Origin: Clostridia bacterium
Lineage (GTDB): Bacteria > Bacillota_A > Clostridia > Peptostreptococcales > Anaerovoracaceae
Length of the DNA: 8,314 nt
Direction of reading: 5' to 3'
Assembly: GCA_024403175.1 (NCBI GenBank)
Contig: JAKSSI010000050.1
Coordinates: forward strand, 1 to 8,314
The notes under the pieces were generated by a model. The model was not told where the DNA came from, did not search any database, and was given only the letters and a program-made list of their open reading frames with translations. Both the position numbers and the translations under genes were made by a program. Positions within the stretch are counted from its first letter, which is position 1, and every line of letters starts with the position of its first letter. Shown here in pieces: positions 6,771-8,314 of the stretch.

Positions 6771-7694
6771 TTAAAGATTTTCAATGTATTTAGCTGCATT
6801 AACTGCTGCAATAGCACCATCGGAAGCCGCTGTAACAACCTGTCTTAAAGACTTATCTCTGCAGTCTCCTGCAGCGAAAACGCCTTCAACAGCTGTTTCC
6901 ATTTCTTCATCAGTCTTTATGTAACCAAATTCAAGTGGAAGCTGGTCTTCATAAAGCTCTGTAGAAGGCTTAAAACCAATAAATTCAAACACACCAAACA
7001 TATCGTGCTGAACCTTAGTAATTTCACCTGTTTTAATATTCTGAACAAGCATTGCATCAAGTTTATCTTCTCCAATAAACTCTTTTACAAAGCTGTCGAA
7101 CATGAACTTAATCTTAGGATTTGCAAAAGCCTTTTCCTGAATAGACTTTGCAGCTCTAAGTTGGTCTCTTCTGTGAATGATTGTAACTTCAGAAGCAAAT
7201 TTCGTAAGATACATAGCCTCTTCTACGGCAGCATCTCCTCCGCCAACTACGTATACTGGAAGCCCTTCAAAAAATGCTGCATCGCATGTAGCACAGTATG
7301 AAATTCCTCGGCCTGTAAGCTTTTCTTCACCTGGGCAAGAAAGCTTCATAGGGCTTGCACCAGAGGCAATAATAACGGCCTTGGCAAAATAGTCCGCACC
7401 AAAAGTAAACACGCCCTTAGGACTTGTTTTGAAGTCTACAGCTATAACCTGATCAGTAAGGAACTCTGCGCCAAACTTAATAGCTTGGTCTCGCATACGA
7501 GTTACAAGCGAAATTCCAGATTCATCTGGCAGAGATCCAGGATAGTTTTCAATTTCAGCAGTAGAAGTAATCTGTCCACCATAAGATGCCTGCTCTATTA
7601 CACGCGTCTTCCTCTTAGCTCTTCCAGCATAAAGTGCAGCAGAACGACCTGCAGGTCCACTTCCAATAATTATGATGTGGTAATTCGTATCCAC
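6771..7694 (-). CDS. trxB: Thioredoxin reductase (NADPH, FAD-dependent)
   Basis: Low-molecular-weight thioredoxin reductase passing electrons from NADPH through FAD and a redox disulfide to thioredoxin; cytosolic homodimer. 307 aa, the typical length. FAD-binding GSGPAG is at 11-16, QITSTAEIENYPG at 41-53, the redox-active CATC at 134-137 (C134, C137), NADPH-binding GGGDAAVEEA at 151-160 and HRRDQLRA at 174-181 (arginines favouring NADPH), and the second FAD motif GVFAAGDCRDKSLRQVVTAA at 271-290. The start is a GTG at 7694: a TAA stop lies directly upstream in frame, and the FAD motif needs this N-terminus. AAGGAG sits 11 nt upstream, longer than usual. First gene of the likely operon with the REC-HD-GYP regulator, kinase and Hpt; divergent from the TipAS gene. 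Confidence 0.97.
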   Translation of the reverse strand: MDTNYHIIIIGSGPAGRSAALYAGRAKRKTRVIEQASYGGQITSTAEIENYPGSLPDESGISLVTRMRDQAIKFGAEFLTDQVIAVDFKTSPKGVFTFGADYFAKAVIIASGASPMKLSCPGEEKLTGRGISYCATCDAAFFEGLPVYVVGGGDAAVEEAMYLTKFASEVTIIHRRDQLRAAKSIQEKAFANPKIKFMFDSFVKEFIGEDKLDAMLVQNIKTGEITKVQHDMFGVFEFIGFKPSTELYEDQLPLEFGYIKTDEEMETAVEGVFAAGDCRDKSLRQVVTAASDGAIAAVNAAKYIENL

Positions 7695-7732
7695 TTACTG
7701 AAATGCTCCTTGTTCACATAATTAATCATTTT

Positions 7733-7738
7733 ATTATA
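7733..7738 (-). promoter_or_regulatory. Probable -10 box of the trxB operon promoter
   Basis: A perfect TATAAT on the minus strand, 38 nt before the trxB GTG. The -35 position at 17-bp spacing (7756-7761, GAGAAT) is poor and directly abuts the -10 of the divergent gene. Called from the -10 and its position only. Confidence 0.5.
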
Positions 7739-7761
7739 CTATAAAACAAAGAAAAATTCTC

Positions 7762-7767
7762 TATAAT
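7762..7767 (+). promoter_or_regulatory. Probable -10 box of the TipAS gene promoter
   Basis: A perfect TATAAT on the plus strand, 31 nt before the ATG. The 17-bp-spaced -35 position (7739-7744, CTATAA) is poor and lies next to the trxB -10, so the two promoters are back to back and share their core DNA. The expected start near 7774 falls in the palindrome at 7766-7779. Confidence 0.5.
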
Positions 7768-7779
7768 AGTATATACTAT
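7766..7779. repeat. Perfect 14-bp palindrome between the divergent genes, possible operator
   Basis: ATAGTATATACTAT is its own reverse complement. It overlaps the end of the plus-strand -10 and its expected start point, and lies just upstream of the trxB -35 position. A 9-bp part, TATACTATA (7772-7780), recurs as a direct copy at 7735-7743 next to the trxB -10. The location suits a regulator of both promoters; the extreme A/T content leaves chance possible. Confidence 0.4.
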
Positions 7780-7786
7780 ACCTAAC

Positions 7787-7791
7787 GGAGG
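7787..7791 (+). promoter_or_regulatory. Ribosome binding site of the TipAS gene
   Basis: GGAGG with a 7-nt spacer before the ATG at 7799, a near-ideal arrangement. It supports both the start and the reality of the plus-strand gene over the antisense frame. Confidence 0.85.
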
Positions 7792-7798
7792 AATAATT

Positions 7799-8170
7799 AT
7801 GGATCAAGAAAAAATGAAGGAATACGCTCAGCAGGCTAAGGAAACTTGGGGCCACACTGACGCATATAAAGAATATGAAGAAAAAAACTATACAGTAGAA
7901 CAAGAATCTATTTTCAGAAGTGATATGCTTGATATTATGTCTGAGTTTGGCAAAATGATTGATAAAGACCCTGCCGACCCAGCTGTTCAGAATCAAGTTA
8001 AGGTTCTTCAGGACTACATTAGCAAGCAGTTCTACACCTGCACAAATGAAATTCTTGCAGGACTTGGTCATATGTATACCAGCAACGATTTTAGAAAGAA
8101 TATAGATGCTGCCGCAGGCAGAGGCACTGCAGAATTTGTAAGCAAGGCAATTAAGATTTTCACAGCATAA
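7799..8170 (+). CDS. Stand-alone TipAS-type ligand-binding protein (no MerR DNA-binding domain)
   Basis: 123 aa, cytosolic, no signal peptide. It matches the TipAS domain, the antibiotic-recognition half of MerR-type TipA regulators: AKETWGHTDAYKE at 13-25, an acidic helix around 40-56, DPADPAVQNQV at 57-67, then the signature ISKQFYTCTNEILAGLGHMY at 74-93, followed by FRKNIDAAAGRGTAEFVSKAI. It is a predicted all-alpha globin-like fold that binds thiopeptides and other bulky drugs in TipA. Here the protein is the domain alone, with no N-terminal helix-turn-helix, so it cannot be a TipA-like activator by itself. C81 in FYTC matches one of the two cysteines I recall in TipA; the second, the drug-linking one, appears to be Gly88. 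Independent monocistronic unit with its own SD and a terminator at 8185. The ligand is unknown; a drug-sequestering role is inference. Confidence 0.88.
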   Translation: MDQEKMKEYAQQAKETWGHTDAYKEYEEKNYTVEQESIFRSDMLDIMSEFGKMIDKDPADPAVQNQVKVLQDYISKQFYTCTNEILAGLGHMYTSNDFRKNIDAAAGRGTAEFVSKAIKIFTA

Positions 8171-8184
8171 TAATTAGACAAACA

Positions 8185-8218
8185 AAAAGGCTCGTAGGAA
8201 TTATCCTGCGAGCCTTTT
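8185..8218. terminator. Rho-independent terminator, likely bidirectional
   Basis: 15-bp stem AAAAGGCTCGTAGGA (8185-8199) with TCCTGCGAGCCTTTT (8204-8218), loop ATTA, one G-T wobble. Reading plus, it ends in TTTT 14 nt after the TipAS stop. Reading minus, it ends in TTTTTGTTTG, a better U-tract, 44 nt after the stop of the gene at the right edge. It therefore serves two converging genes. Confidence 0.92.
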
Positions 8219-8262
8219 AGCGTCTTTGTCTTTAAGTAAATTGATTTGTTTTTGTGTTTGAA

Positions 8263-8314
8263 TTAGCCCTGCATCTGCTTAGCTACTTCTTCAGCAAAGT
8301 TTTCTTCCTTCTTT
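8263..8314 (-). CDS. C-terminal end of an unidentified minus-strand gene
   Basis: The minus strand from the right edge reads KKEENFAEEVAKQMQG and then TAA (8263-8265). The charged, amphipathic-helix-like tail has no internal stop, whereas another minus frame stops at once, and the terminator at 8185-8218 lies in the right place and orientation. Only 16 residues are visible, too few to assign a family. The stretch between this stop and the terminator (8219-8262) shows nothing beyond AT-rich DNA. Confidence 0.5.
   Translation of the reverse strand, partial: KKEENFAEEVAKQMQG

Noticed and set aside
7005..7392. Overlapping plus-strand open frames inside trxB
   Set aside because: They are antisense to fully conserved FAD and NADPH motifs, have no SD and resemble no protein family.
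7739..8071. A 110-codon minus-strand open frame opposite the TipAS gene
   Set aside because: Its translation is a run of Phe, Ile, Tyr and Leu with no family resemblance, it lacks an SD, and it lies antisense to a recognisable protein with a strong SD and terminator.
8219..8262. Small RNA or gene between the terminator and the right-edge gene
   Set aside because: The 44-nt AT-rich stretch with a gtcttt repetition has no promoter, start or stable structure.

Overview
The window looks like part of a low-GC Firmicutes chromosome, most likely a clostridial (Lachnospiraceae-like) anaerobe. This is inferred from the base composition, the strong AGGAGG-type Shine-Dalgarno sites, some GTG starts, the Clostridia-style order pyrH-frr-uppS, and a free-standing TipAS protein. 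No species can be named from the sequence alone. Nearly all of it is coding, and no gap reaches 300 bases. There are no tRNA or rRNA genes, insertion sequences, CRISPR arrays or phage genes.

Layout, in the direction of transcription of the main block (minus strand, high to low coordinates). A probable operon starts at about 7730 and runs trxB (thioredoxin reductase, 7694-6771), a REC-HD-GYP response regulator (6747-5668), a very large hybrid sensor kinase (5656-2327) and an Hpt phosphotransfer protein (2327-1977). The junctions are 23 nt, 11 nt and a 1-nt TAATG overlap. After a 72-nt gap with its own extended -10 promoter comes a housekeeping block: pyrH (UMP kinase, 1904-1188), frr (ribosome recycling factor, 1177-626) and uppS (undecaprenyl diphosphate synthase, 626 to beyond base 1). 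SD signals show that pyrH and frr start internally to their longest open frames. uppS begins at a GTG that shares a base with the frr stop.

On the plus strand, divergent from trxB, is a 123-aa stand-alone TipAS-type ligand-binding protein (7799-8170). The two genes share a 104-bp intergenic region with back-to-back -10 boxes and a perfect 14-bp palindrome. A hairpin at 8185-8218 follows it and could terminate transcription from both sides. The last 50 bases hold the C-terminus of a further minus-strand gene.

The most interesting part is the signalling module. One operon encodes all four steps of a His-Asp-His-Asp phosphorelay: kinase H729, kinase receiver D1033, Hpt H61, regulator D60. Its output is an HD-GYP domain, expected to hydrolyse cyclic di-GMP. 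The kinase has two complete membrane-anchored dCache sensor units in series. Both carry the R-x-W-Y / Y-x-D / D residue pattern of amino-acid-binding dCache domains. Between them lies what appears to be a decayed histidine-kinase dimerisation domain whose phospho-accepting His has become Thr. This points to internal duplication or fusion of a sensor kinase, leaving a pseudo-DHp relay segment between two sensors. Its co-location with trxB may connect amino-acid sensing, c-di-GMP and thiol redox metabolism, but that link is only inference.
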